Source: Planktothrix agardhii NIES-204
GTDB lineage: Bacteria; Cyanobacteriota; Cyanobacteriia; Cyanobacteriales; Microcoleaceae
DNA: 64,000 nucleotides
Direction of reading: 5' to 3'
Assembly (NCBI GenBank): GCA_003609755.1
Contig: AP017991.1
Span: forward strand, 434,001 to 498,000
Positions within the stretch are counted from its first letter, which is position 1; each line of letters starts with the position of its first letter. Positions 36,238-44,815 of this stretch are shown one piece after another. A program made the position numbers and the translations under genes. The notes beneath the pieces are model-generated. The model made no database searches. It saw nothing but the letters and a program-made list of their open reading frames with translations, and was not told the origin of the DNA.

Positions 36238-37329
36238 TTAAGAGTTTAAACGTTTGCGTTTGGTTTGATAGCTGCGGACTGTGGTGACAATTAAAGTAAT
36301 AATTGTAATTGGAATTACAAAACCGATCATCACCAAATTAAACATGGGAAGTTGAGAATGTTTTGAAGAATCGAGAATTAAATAGGTAGCGTAGGCAAAA
36401 TAATAGGCTAAGAAAAGTATACCTTCCCAACGGTCAATAGATTTGCCCGTATAAAAAATCGGGAAACAGGAAATTGCCACTGCAATCATAACTGGAATAT
36501 CAAAATTTAAAGCCGCAGTAGAAACATTGATTCCGGCTGGGGAAACAGCAGAGGAGAGTCCTAAAACTGCCAGGATATTAAAAATATTGCTACCGATGAC
36601 ATTACCCACAGCAATATCCCGTTCTCCTTTAATCGTAGCCACAACAGAACTGGCTAATTCTGGCAGGGAAGTTCCTGCGGCTACAATAGTTAATCCGATG
36701 ACTAATTCACTGACTCCAATAGCTCTAGCGATAGAAATTGAACTTTCAACCAACCAATTAGACCCCTGAACAAGCAAGACTAATCCGACAATAATTAAGC
36801 CAATATTAATGATCCAGTTTTTCGGAGTATTTTCAATCTTACTCCCGGATTCATCTTCGTTTGATTCATCATTTTTTTGTTTCTTGGCTTCATAAATTAA
36901 AAACAGAGTATAAACAATTGCCCCAATAAATAAAATCGTTCCATCAACCCGACTAATTGTACCATCACTGCCAAACATTAAGGTCAAAACAGACACCCCA
37001 ATCATAATCGGAACATCTAACCGAATTAACTGATTAGCTACCATTAAAGGAGCAATTAAAGCCGAAATTCCTAATATGATTAACACATTAAAAATATTAC
37101 TACCGACAACATTTCCCAAGGCGATATCCGCTTGACCTGCAAAAGCTGATTGAATACTAACTGACATTTCTGGAGAACTGGTTCCGTAAGCAACAATTGT
37201 TAGTCCCACAAGTAAGGAAGGAATTCCCAAAATTGAAGCAATGGTTGAAGCTCCACGGACTAATAGTTCCGCGCCCAAAACCAGTAAGACTAAACCCGCT
37301 ATCAGTAACAAAATCACGCTCAAGCTCAT
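36238..37329 (-). CDS. Ca2+/Na+ (cation/proton) antiporter, CaCA family
   Basis: A 363-residue membrane protein starting at ATG 37329 (MSLSVILLLIAG; AAGGA 13 bases upstream). Upstream in-frame codons lack family similarity. Ten or eleven helices with the two inverted alpha-repeats GLTIVAYGTSSPEMSVS and GLTIVAAGTSLPELASS, whose acidic residues bind the cation, and the paired GNVVGSNIFN / GNVIGSNIFN motifs. A charged cytoplasmic loop (about 165-185) separates the halves. YrbG-like. Ion specificity cannot be read from sequence. Confidence 0.9.
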   Translation of the reverse strand: MSLSVILLLIAGLVLLVLGAELLVRGASTIASILGIPSLLVGLTIVAYGTSSPEMSVSIQSAFAGQADIALGNVVGSNIFNVLIILGISALIAPLMVANQLIRLDVPIMIGVSVLTLMFGSDGTISRVDGTILFIGAIVYTLFLIYEAKKQKNDESNEDESGSKIENTPKNWIINIGLIIVGLVLLVQGSNWLVESSISIARAIGVSELVIGLTIVAAGTSLPELASSVVATIKGERDIAVGNVIGSNIFNILAVLGLSSAVSPAGINVSTAALNFDIPVMIAVAISCFPIFYTGKSIDRWEGILFLAYYFAYATYLILDSSKHSQLPMFNLVMIGFVIPITIITLIVTTVRSYQTKRKRLNS

Positions 37330-37515
37330 AGAATAAAAATCCTTAACCGTTAAAGTTTGGTCTTTTTGTTTACAATGAAATATCACAACTCCTTTTGTTA
37401 ATTTATCATGGTTTTAATCGACTTTGTTATTGGGGTTGTGGTAAGGTGGAGGGAATTAGGATTGCGATCCGTATAGACCTAATTTGTGTAAACCATAAAT
37501 TTTGAGGAATAAAAC

Positions 37516-38067
37516 ATGACTTATTCGGAAGATTTAACAACTTTAGTTGTTGTTGCTTACCCTGAGCAAGAAAAAGCCAAAGAAGTTCTAAAAGAACTCA
37601 AGGAATTGCAAATAAAAGGGATTATTTCTATTGTCAATGCTGCGGTTATGGTCAAGAATGAAAAAGGGAAAGTTGCCATTAGTGAAACCGGAGATACCGA
37701 TGCTAAAGGTGGAGCAATTATTGGCGGAATTACGGCGGGATTAATTGCCCTATTCAACCCGATTGGAGCATTAGGAGTAATTGCTTTAACCGCAGGTGGG
37801 GCGGGAGTTGGAGCCTTAATTACTCATTTTATTGATTTGGGATTTCCTCAAGAAGATCTGAAAGAACTTTCTGAATCTTTAACCCCTGGAAGTTCAGCTA
37901 TTATTGCCTTGGTTGAGCATACTTGGGTAGATAAGTTAACGGAAACTTTAGATGAGTATGCCGGAAAATTGTATAAACGTTCGATTAAATCGGATATTGC
38001 TTCTCAACTGGAAACAACAGCAAAAACAGTCAATACTGAAGTGGAATCTACACCCCCAGAAGCCTAA
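37516..38067 (+). CDS. DUF1269 family membrane-associated protein
   Basis: A 183-residue protein of the DUF1269 family: an N-terminal alpha/beta part (LTTLVVVAYPEQEKAKEVLK), a central glycine-rich hydrophobic hairpin (GGAIIGGITAGLIALFNPIG, then GVIALTAGGAGVGALI), and a C-terminal alpha/beta part (LTPGSSAIIALVEHTWVDKL). The hydrophobic centre resembles glycine-zipper membrane insertions. Stress-related expression is reported for relatives, but the molecular function is unknown. GAGGAATAAAAC precedes the ATG. Confidence 0.75.
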   Translation: MTYSEDLTTLVVVAYPEQEKAKEVLKELKELQIKGIISIVNAAVMVKNEKGKVAISETGDTDAKGGAIIGGITAGLIALFNPIGALGVIALTAGGAGVGALITHFIDLGFPQEDLKELSESLTPGSSAIIALVEHTWVDKLTETLDEYAGKLYKRSIKSDIASQLETTAKTVNTEVESTPPEA

Positions 38068-38100
38068 TTAATCTAAGTAAAAATAGGTGGAATTTTCCAC

Positions 38101-38718
38101 CTATTTAATTTTTTGATTTAGAGCATTTTGGGCAATTTTAGTGATATAAATTGTAACGATTACCGTTACGATTAACCCCATTCCATAGAATAACCATTCT
38201 ACCGAGGTACGCGATCGCTCTCCCATTCCTAACTGGGCTAAACTTCCGATTAAAGATCCCACATAAACATATAAAATTGTACCGGGTAACATCCCAATCC
38301 AAGAGGCTAAAAAATAATCTTTTAAAGAAACATTCGTTAGTCCAAAAGCATAATTAAGTAAATTAAATGGAAATATTGGAGAAAGACGAGTTAAACCCAC
38401 AATTTTCCATCCCTCTTGACCCACCGCTTGATCAATAGCTTTAAATTGCTCGTGATTTTCTAGTTTCTTAGCAACCCAATCCCTGGCAAAATATCGTCCA
38501 ATTAAAAAAGCAAAGGTAGCTCCAATTACTGAACCAATAGAAACATAAATTGAACCCCAAAATACCCCAAAAACAACTCCCGCACCCAAGGTTAATAGAG
38601 AACCAGGGACAAATAATATTGTAGCTAAATTGTATATAATAATAAATGCTGCTGGCCCCCAAAAGCCCAAATTTGCCACCCAATCTAAGAGATTTTTTAA
38701 TAAGTCTTGAACGCCCAT
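38101..38718 (-). CDS. TVP38/TMEM64 family (VTT domain) membrane protein
   Basis: A 205-residue inner-membrane protein with five or six helices and the VTT/DedA-superfamily signature: FVPGSLLTLGAGVVFG, the re-entrant-loop-like GSVIGATFAFLIGRY, and LSPIFPFNLLNYAFGLT. Family members are linked to lipid scrambling or undecaprenyl-phosphate recycling in other bacteria. No substrate is established for this clade. Convergent with the DUF1269 gene and 118 bases from arsS-like. Confidence 0.85.
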   Translation of the reverse strand: MGVQDLLKNLLDWVANLGFWGPAAFIIIYNLATILFVPGSLLTLGAGVVFGVFWGSIYVSIGSVIGATFAFLIGRYFARDWVAKKLENHEQFKAIDQAVGQEGWKIVGLTRLSPIFPFNLLNYAFGLTNVSLKDYFLASWIGMLPGTILYVYVGSLIGSLAQLGMGERSRTSVEWLFYGMGLIVTVIVTIYITKIAQNALNQKIK

Positions 38719-38837
38719 TTTATTCTCCCAAGTATTAAAATTATAGCCCTGAGCAGGTTAGTTTTGAGAACTTCTTTATCTTCTTTGTGTCTTTGTGGTT
38801 AAATTTGGCTTGATCCTTGTCAAGATCACCTATAATT

Positions 38838-39824
38838 TTAAACTAAAGATCCTCCACAACTAGAACCACATCCGGCGGTACATCCATAACAATAGGAAGC
38901 TGTTTTTACCGTTTCAATTAAATCTAAATTATTAGCATTTAATAAATCACTTACCGTTAAGATATTTCCTGAAGCATTGCGGGCGGGAATATTTTCCATT
39001 TGGTTAAAATCACAATCATAAATATAGCCTTGATAATCAATAGATAATTGATGACGACACATTAAATTAGATACAGTTTCGGGATTATAATTAGATTCTA
39101 AAAATTCTAAATAGGAAGATTCTAATTTTTTCTGCTGTAAATAAGACTTTGTGCGCCCGATGGGTAAATTTGTAATCGTTAATAGTTGATTAAAATGAAT
39201 ATCCAAATCTTTTTTTAAATAATCTTTATACGCTTGTTCAAGTTGAGATTGTTCGGGCGGTAAGGTGAACTTTTCGGAGGTTGGTAGGGCGGGGTTATAA
39301 ACTAAATCTAAGATTAATTCCGGTGTTTTACCATAGCCCAAACGGTTTAACCATTGAATGGCTTGAATAGAATCCTGATAGACTCCTTTTCCTCGCATTT
39401 TATCTACATTATTTTCTAAATAACAAGGCAAAGATGCAACAATTCTTAATTGATTATCTGCACAATATTCGGGGATATCTTCATAACCTGGGACAAAATA
39501 AAGGGTTAAATTAGACCTAACAATAACTTGTTTTTTGCTTTTTCTTGCTGCTTCTACTAAAGGTTTAAATCCATAATTCATTTCTGGTGCCCCTCCGGTT
39601 AAATCTACCGTTTGAATTTGGGGAAACCGATTAATTAATTCAATTAGTTGTGAAGTAATATCAGGGTTCAGTTCTTCGGTACGTTTTGGCCCAGCTTCGA
39701 CATGACAATGGTTACAAGCTAGATTACACCGTTTTCCTAAATTAATTTGTAATATTGTAATTGGTTGTTTTGTGAGGGGAAAACCGAGTTTTTGTGAAAA
39801 CGGGGTCAGCGTTGTTTGAATCAT
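38838..39824 (-). CDS. arsS: ArsS-type radical SAM protein (arsenosugar biosynthesis)
   Basis: A 328-residue radical SAM enzyme with the motif CNLACNHCHVEAGP (CxxxCxxC) and a Cys-rich C-terminal SPASM-like end (CYGCTAGCGSSCGG). This combination is diagnostic of the ArsS family, in which the enzyme joins a 5'-deoxyadenosyl group to dimethylarsinite on the way to arsenosugars. No methyltransferase (arsM) or ars operon is next to it, so it either depends on a distant arsM or has another substrate. The ribosome-binding site is weak. Confidence 0.82.
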   Translation of the reverse strand: MIQTTLTPFSQKLGFPLTKQPITILQINLGKRCNLACNHCHVEAGPKRTEELNPDITSQLIELINRFPQIQTVDLTGGAPEMNYGFKPLVEAARKSKKQVIVRSNLTLYFVPGYEDIPEYCADNQLRIVASLPCYLENNVDKMRGKGVYQDSIQAIQWLNRLGYGKTPELILDLVYNPALPTSEKFTLPPEQSQLEQAYKDYLKKDLDIHFNQLLTITNLPIGRTKSYLQQKKLESSYLEFLESNYNPETVSNLMCRHQLSIDYQGYIYDCDFNQMENIPARNASGNILTVSDLLNANNLDLIETVKTASYCYGCTAGCGSSCGGSLV

Positions 39825-40024
39825 GAGTTAAATTTGGATTAACTGTAATATTTAGCTTGTGCTAATTTTAGCATAAAAATAGCGATATAATCTTATTAAA
39901 GATTATATTTATTATTTCAATGTTATCTTTTCTGTCTCGTATCCCGTCTTTTTAGAGATTAATTATCCTAAATTAATCCAGTGATTAGCCCGAAATTAGA
40001 GAAAAAATGCTAATCACTGATGAT

Positions 40025-40309
40025 TTATCTATTAATCGGCTGTTCCAATTGTGCTGGACGACCAGTAATATTAAATTTCTGCATCAAATACAAAACTCCC
40101 GCCGCCATAAACACCCCAAAAACCAACCCAATCACCGTTAAAATAATAAACGAACGTTGAATAATTTCCAAGGTTCTAGGGTCATGTTTTTTGGCTTCAA
40201 CATCTTCAATTTCTTCAGAAACTTCACTCGGTTCGGGTTGGGGAAAGTGCAATTTATTCGCGTTGCCATTTTGATGAAACGGGCCAGGATTATTTGAGGG
40301 AAAATTCAT
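40025..40309 (-). CDS. Small single-helix membrane protein, hypothetical
   Basis: A 94-residue protein from ATG 40309 (an upstream in-frame TTG is less likely). Polar, acidic N-terminal 50 residues (PSEVSEEIEDVEAKKHDPRT), then one or two close hydrophobic helices (FIILTVIGLVFGVFMAAGVL) and a short tail. It resembles unnamed proteins conserved in cyanobacteria, and the function is unknown. Divergent from dus, which starts 79 bases away. Confidence 0.55.
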   Translation of the reverse strand: MNFPSNNPGPFHQNGNANKLHFPQPEPSEVSEEIEDVEAKKHDPRTLEIIQRSFIILTVIGLVFGVFMAAGVLYLMQKFNITGRPAQLEQPINR

Positions 40310-40387
40310 AATAAAATCCAAAATGATTTAAACCGTTAACTCATTCTATTATAGAGATACTCGGACTTACTTTGTTCCCTTTTAACC

Positions 40388-41395
40388 ATGATTGTTCTTT
40401 CCCCAGAATTGAAACAACGTTTATCCACACCCCTAAAAATTGGCACTGTAGAAGTCAACAGTCGTGTCCTCCAATCCCCCCTATCCGGTGTCACAGATTT
40501 AGTTTTTCGGCGCTTAGTACGTCGCTACGCCCCCGACTCCATGATGTACACCGAAATGGTTCACGCCAGCGAAGTCTGTCATGTTCGGGGACTTCCAAAA
40601 ATCATGGAAGTTGACCCCAAGGAACGCCCAATTAGTATTCAATTATTCGATTGTCGCCCCGATTTTTTAGCCGAAGCCGCCCAAAAAGCCGTTCAAGAAG
40701 GAGCCGATACTATTGATATTAATATGGGTTGTCCTGTTAATAAAATTACGAAAAATGGGGGCGGTTCTTCGTTATTGCGACAACCGGAAATGGCAGAAAC
40801 TATTATTCGGTCAGTGGTGGCGGCCGTGGATGTGCCTGTCACCGTAAAAACCCGGATTGGTTGGAGTGATGAAGAAATCACAATTTTAGATTTTGCCCGT
40901 AGAATGCAGGATGCGGGGGCAAAAATGATCACCATTCACGCCCGCACCCGCGCCCAAGGTTATCACGGTCAGGCAAAATGGGACTGGATTCGACAGGTTA
41001 AGGAACAGTTAAGGATTCCAGTGATTGCCAATGGCGATATTTTTTCCGTAGAAACGGCGATTCAATGTTTACAAGAAACGGGCGCTGATGGGGTAATGTG
41101 TTCACGAGGAACTCTGGGTTATCCGTTTTTAGTTGGAGAAATTGACTATTTTTTGAAAACCGGAGAATTTAAAACCCTTCCCTCCGTAATTGAACGGTTG
41201 CAATGTGCAAAAGAACACCTCCAAGCGTTGTGGGAATATAAGGGTGAACGGGGAATTTATCAATCTCGAAAACATTTAACCTGGTATGCAAAAGGGTTTC
41301 CTGGGGCGCACGAATTACGGGATCATTTGGCCAGAATTGAAACCGTTGCTCAAGGATGGGAATTATTAGATGATGCAATAAATCAGTTATCCTAG
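40388..41395 (+). CDS. dus: tRNA-dihydrouridine synthase
   Basis: A 335-residue FMN-dependent Dus (DusB-like) that reduces uridine in the tRNA D-loop. It has the catalytic Cys in DINMGCPVNKITKNGGGSSL (near 118), VTVKTRIGW, the active-site histidine TIHARTRAQGY, and GDIFSVETA with GVMCSRGTLGYPF at the phosphate-binding end of the barrel, followed by the helical C-terminal domain. Full length. ATG at 40388, and no obvious Shine-Dalgarno sequence in TTTTAACC. Confidence 0.93.
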   Translation: MIVLSPELKQRLSTPLKIGTVEVNSRVLQSPLSGVTDLVFRRLVRRYAPDSMMYTEMVHASEVCHVRGLPKIMEVDPKERPISIQLFDCRPDFLAEAAQKAVQEGADTIDINMGCPVNKITKNGGGSSLLRQPEMAETIIRSVVAAVDVPVTVKTRIGWSDEEITILDFARRMQDAGAKMITIHARTRAQGYHGQAKWDWIRQVKEQLRIPVIANGDIFSVETAIQCLQETGADGVMCSRGTLGYPFLVGEIDYFLKTGEFKTLPSVIERLQCAKEHLQALWEYKGERGIYQSRKHLTWYAKGFPGAHELRDHLARIETVAQGWELLDDAINQLS

Positions 41396-41474
41396 AACAG
41401 TTTTTTTGCCTAGAAAACTTTAGAATAGCGTTGATACGTTTCAATCTTTGACTTGAGTTTGAAACAGCCCTGCA

Positions 41475-43739
41475 TTAACTAGGGTGGCTATGGGGGTCAA
41501 CTTTTAACACATTAATCGTTTGATAAAGTTGATTCAGATATTGTTCCACCTCTGGGGATTTAGCCGTAAACCCCACATAAAAAGCTCCCGGTTTCGCCGA
41601 TTTTTCTAGGACTTTTGCATAAATATCATCACTCCATTGTTCTGATTCTAATTTAATATTAAGTTTTAAATTGGCTAACGCCCCAGGAATAATATCATTA
41701 TTCGCCTCCGTCACAATTAAACCTCCTTTTTCCGATAATCCCACTAAACTCGCCATTAAAACACCGTCGCTAATATGTTTGCCTTCTAAAATAAAATATT
41801 GTAATAAAATAGGATTCGGAATCGAATAAAAATGCTGTTCCTGTTTAGAAATAAACAGATTATAGTTACCTAAAATTCCCCCGATTTCATAAATAGTAAT
41901 CGGCTTTTTGACTCCCTTGGGCTGAACTAATTTTTGATTTTCAATCTTAATTAAATTCCGACCCGCTTGATTTAATGTCATTTCAGAGATTAAAATTTGT
42001 CCTCCAGTTGTATAGGATTCAATCCGATAGGTCAAATTAACTTGACTTCCTACAACCCCATATTTTGTGCGTTTTTCCGACCCAATATTTCCCACCACAA
42101 CTTCCCCCGTATTAATTCCAATTCCCATGTCTAAAGGAGATAAATTCCACTTTTCTAATTGTTCATTCACCTTCTGCATAGCTAATTGCATGGCTACCGC
42201 ACAAGCAATCGCCCGTTGAACATCATCTTCCCGTAAAGTAGGAGCTCCAAATAAAACTAAAATTCCATCCCCCATAAACTCATCAATAGTTCCTTGATAG
42301 GTAGTAATCACATCGGCCATACAGGACAAATAAAAGTTTAAAATTTTAACTACTTCTTCAGGTTGTAAACGTTCTGAAAGGGCTGTAAATCCGCGTAAAT
42401 CCGAGGTTAAAATGGTGATTTTTCGGCGCTCTCCTCCGAGTTTTAAACCTTCGGGTTTTTCTAATAAATTAGAAACGATTTCAGCACTCAAATAACGTCC
42501 AAAAATATTCCTAATATCCGAAGCGGAACGGGCAATATAAGCGGTAATGGCGATGGCTGAACCCGCTAAAGCTAAAAAGGGAGGAACCACCGGAATCCAC
42601 CATCCTTGAATAAATAAAATATAGGTACTTCCCAGTAAAATTGTCGTGGATAAAATTGAAATAAAAACCTGTCGAATAATTAATAATTGTACTTTAGACG
42701 TTGCCCGAAATTTCCAGGTTAAAATTGCTCCTGCTGCTGACCAAATAAATATCCAAATCCATTCTAAAGTATCGGGTAACGTCTTAATTAACGGACGACT
42801 ATCTAAGGCTGCACTAATAATTTGACTGGCAATATGGGTATGAACTTCCACCCCCGCCATGCGTTGGTTTGCTGACAAGGTATAGGGAGTGGACATTAAA
42901 TCTTTGAAACTTTCCCCAACGGAACCGATTAAAATAATTCGATTTTTTCCCCAATCTTTAGGAAGTTTATCGGTTAAAATATCCTGAAAAGAAACAATCT
43001 CAAAACTGCGATTATATCCCCGATAATTTAAAAATATTTGATATCCTCCAGCATCAGCCCTTACATAGCCCCCATCATTTTTAGACAATGGTTTAAAAAT
43101 AGTATCTTTAAATTTCCACCAATTATTAGTTCCTGGGACTATTTCTGGAGATATTCCTTGAGCATCTAAATAAAACATTGCCAAAAACAATCCTAAACTG
43201 TAGGAAGGTTGTCCCTGAGTATTATTAATAAGTAATAACGCCCGCCGAATAATATTATCTTCATCTAAAATTAAATCATTAGCTGCTACTCGATTTTTTT
43301 CTTTCAAAATTGGAGGGGCGGCAACGGATTCTAAGGATTTATCCCCTACAACTTTTTCAATTCCTAGTAAATTGGGAGTTTCTGCTAAGATTTTAATTAA
43401 CTGTTTATGACCGGGTTCAAAGGGTAAATCTCGATAAATGTCTAAGCCAATAACTGTCGGTTTCATGGCTACTAACTTCTCGATTAATTGAGCATAAATT
43501 TGGTCGGGTACATAACCTTGGCCAATATATTTCATATCGGCTTCATCTAACCCGACAATCGCAATTCTTTTATCCCTAGGTTCCGGGGGACGTAGACGCA
43601 TATATTGGTCATAAACTGCCCATTCCCAGGACTGTAAAATCCCAGAAAAACGCAGCAAGATTACAAGACTAGCCATAACTGGGGTTGTAATCCAAACGCC
43701 ACGCCACTCCCATGCTAATTGTTTAATTTTTGCTCTCAT
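41475..43739 (-). CDS. CHASE2-domain adenylate/guanylate cyclase
   Basis: A 754-residue transmembrane receptor cyclase. Helix about 16-34, extracytoplasmic CHASE2 sensor about 35-320 (YDQYMRLRPPEPRDKRIAIV; RIILIGSVGESFKDL), three helices about 330-405, then a class III nucleotide cyclase domain about 435-620. Metal-binding Asp residues are in SDLRGF and MGDGILVLFG, and the transition-state Asn/Arg in NLTYRIES. The purine-specifying positions favour an adenylate cyclase (inferred). The C-terminal 130 residues are unassigned. The DUF928 gene starts 31 bases upstream on the same strand. Confidence 0.9.
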   Translation of the reverse strand: MRAKIKQLAWEWRGVWITTPVMASLVILLRFSGILQSWEWAVYDQYMRLRPPEPRDKRIAIVGLDEADMKYIGQGYVPDQIYAQLIEKLVAMKPTVIGLDIYRDLPFEPGHKQLIKILAETPNLLGIEKVVGDKSLESVAAPPILKEKNRVAANDLILDEDNIIRRALLLINNTQGQPSYSLGLFLAMFYLDAQGISPEIVPGTNNWWKFKDTIFKPLSKNDGGYVRADAGGYQIFLNYRGYNRSFEIVSFQDILTDKLPKDWGKNRIILIGSVGESFKDLMSTPYTLSANQRMAGVEVHTHIASQIISAALDSRPLIKTLPDTLEWIWIFIWSAAGAILTWKFRATSKVQLLIIRQVFISILSTTILLGSTYILFIQGWWIPVVPPFLALAGSAIAITAYIARSASDIRNIFGRYLSAEIVSNLLEKPEGLKLGGERRKITILTSDLRGFTALSERLQPEEVVKILNFYLSCMADVITTYQGTIDEFMGDGILVLFGAPTLREDDVQRAIACAVAMQLAMQKVNEQLEKWNLSPLDMGIGINTGEVVVGNIGSEKRTKYGVVGSQVNLTYRIESYTTGGQILISEMTLNQAGRNLIKIENQKLVQPKGVKKPITIYEIGGILGNYNLFISKQEQHFYSIPNPILLQYFILEGKHISDGVLMASLVGLSEKGGLIVTEANNDIIPGALANLKLNIKLESEQWSDDIYAKVLEKSAKPGAFYVGFTAKSPEVEQYLNQLYQTINVLKVDPHSHPS

Positions 43740-43770
43740 AGAGCTTATTTTACGATATATCCTTGAGCTT

Positions 43771-44550
43771 TTATGGTGTAGATTGATGCTCAGAATTGCT
43801 CACCGTTGCTTTCGGTGCAAAAGGAGCTTCTGCAATCTGTTGATTAATTTTAATGGAAGTCAGAAACTCTTGCCATAATTCCGGTTCAGAGTTTCGCAAC
43901 TGAGCCATGATCATTAAGGTATCTTGCCAGAGGTTTTCCCTAGCATAAAGTTCGGCTTTTTTTAAGGGACTTTGAGCTTTTTCTATTTCATTTTTGAATG
44001 TAGGATTGAGTTCATTTCGCTGAATAGAAACCTCTAAGGTATCAATAAATTCTTGTTCCTCTGTTCCACAGGTAATCGAAAAAGTCCATTGATATTGACT
44101 TCCGGTTTCTAAGGTTACATTTTCTGGGAGTTTAATCTGCAAAATACTTGGTTTTAAAGGAAGTTGTACGACTGTTTGGTAAACCTCTTTGCCCTGTTGA
44201 TTAATCAGAACAAATTCACCCGTTTTTACCTTGGATTCAGGAACATAAACAAAAAATGTGGGATGGGCAGAAACCGTTAAGGTCTTCTGACTGGGGACTA
44301 AGGCGGTCATTTTTGTATTCCCCAGGCCGCACTCGCTGGCAGAAGGGGTTTCACTTTCACCCCCTCGGGTTCCTCCCCCAGCCGTACTCACTGGCCCATC
44401 TCCCTTCGGTGCGGGGGGAAATTGTAAACTGATTTGTAGGGGGCTACTAACCGGATTTTTTGCCCGTGAAACAACATTCGCTAGACTCGCCGCAGTCGGT
44501 AACAGAATGCCTAAAATCAAACTCAAAGAACCAATAGATTTGATAACCAT
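43771..44550 (-). CDS. DUF928 family secreted protein
   Basis: A 259-residue protein from ATG 44550 (a further ATG nine codons upstream is possible). Signal peptide (SIGSLSLILGILLPTAASLA), a Pro/Gly-rich linker (PPAPKGDGPVSTAGGGTRGG), then the DUF928 beta-rich domain (LTVSAHPTFFVYVPES, ILQIKLPENVTLETGSQYQW) and a helical end (ARENLWQDTLMIMAQL). Confined largely to cyanobacteria and often beside CHASE2 and CHAT-domain genes. Its position 31 bases before the cyclase gene fits a joint envelope-sensing unit (inference). Confidence 0.8.
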   Translation of the reverse strand: MVIKSIGSLSLILGILLPTAASLANVVSRAKNPVSSPLQISLQFPPAPKGDGPVSTAGGGTRGGESETPSASECGLGNTKMTALVPSQKTLTVSAHPTFFVYVPESKVKTGEFVLINQQGKEVYQTVVQLPLKPSILQIKLPENVTLETGSQYQWTFSITCGTEEQEFIDTLEVSIQRNELNPTFKNEIEKAQSPLKKAELYARENLWQDTLMIMAQLRNSEPELWQEFLTSIKINQQIAEAPFAPKATVSNSEHQSTP

Positions 44551-44815
44551 GGGATTATGCCTCTTTAAAATATCCATTATAATAATCCCTAAGATGCACT
44601 ATCTGGATCAAAAAATCTATATTCCGTATGGTCAGTTTCCACACCAAATTAGCAAATTAGGGCTTCTTTTGGGCGATCGCCAATTTCCTGACGAATTTTT
44701 AAAGATTTAGGATCAGGTTCTTAAAGGATGATAATCAATTATAAGCTGTTAAGCATCTAATTGACTGGTTTCTGATTAAGTGATAGAGTAGATAAATTTA
44801 ATTGTACCTGAAAAT

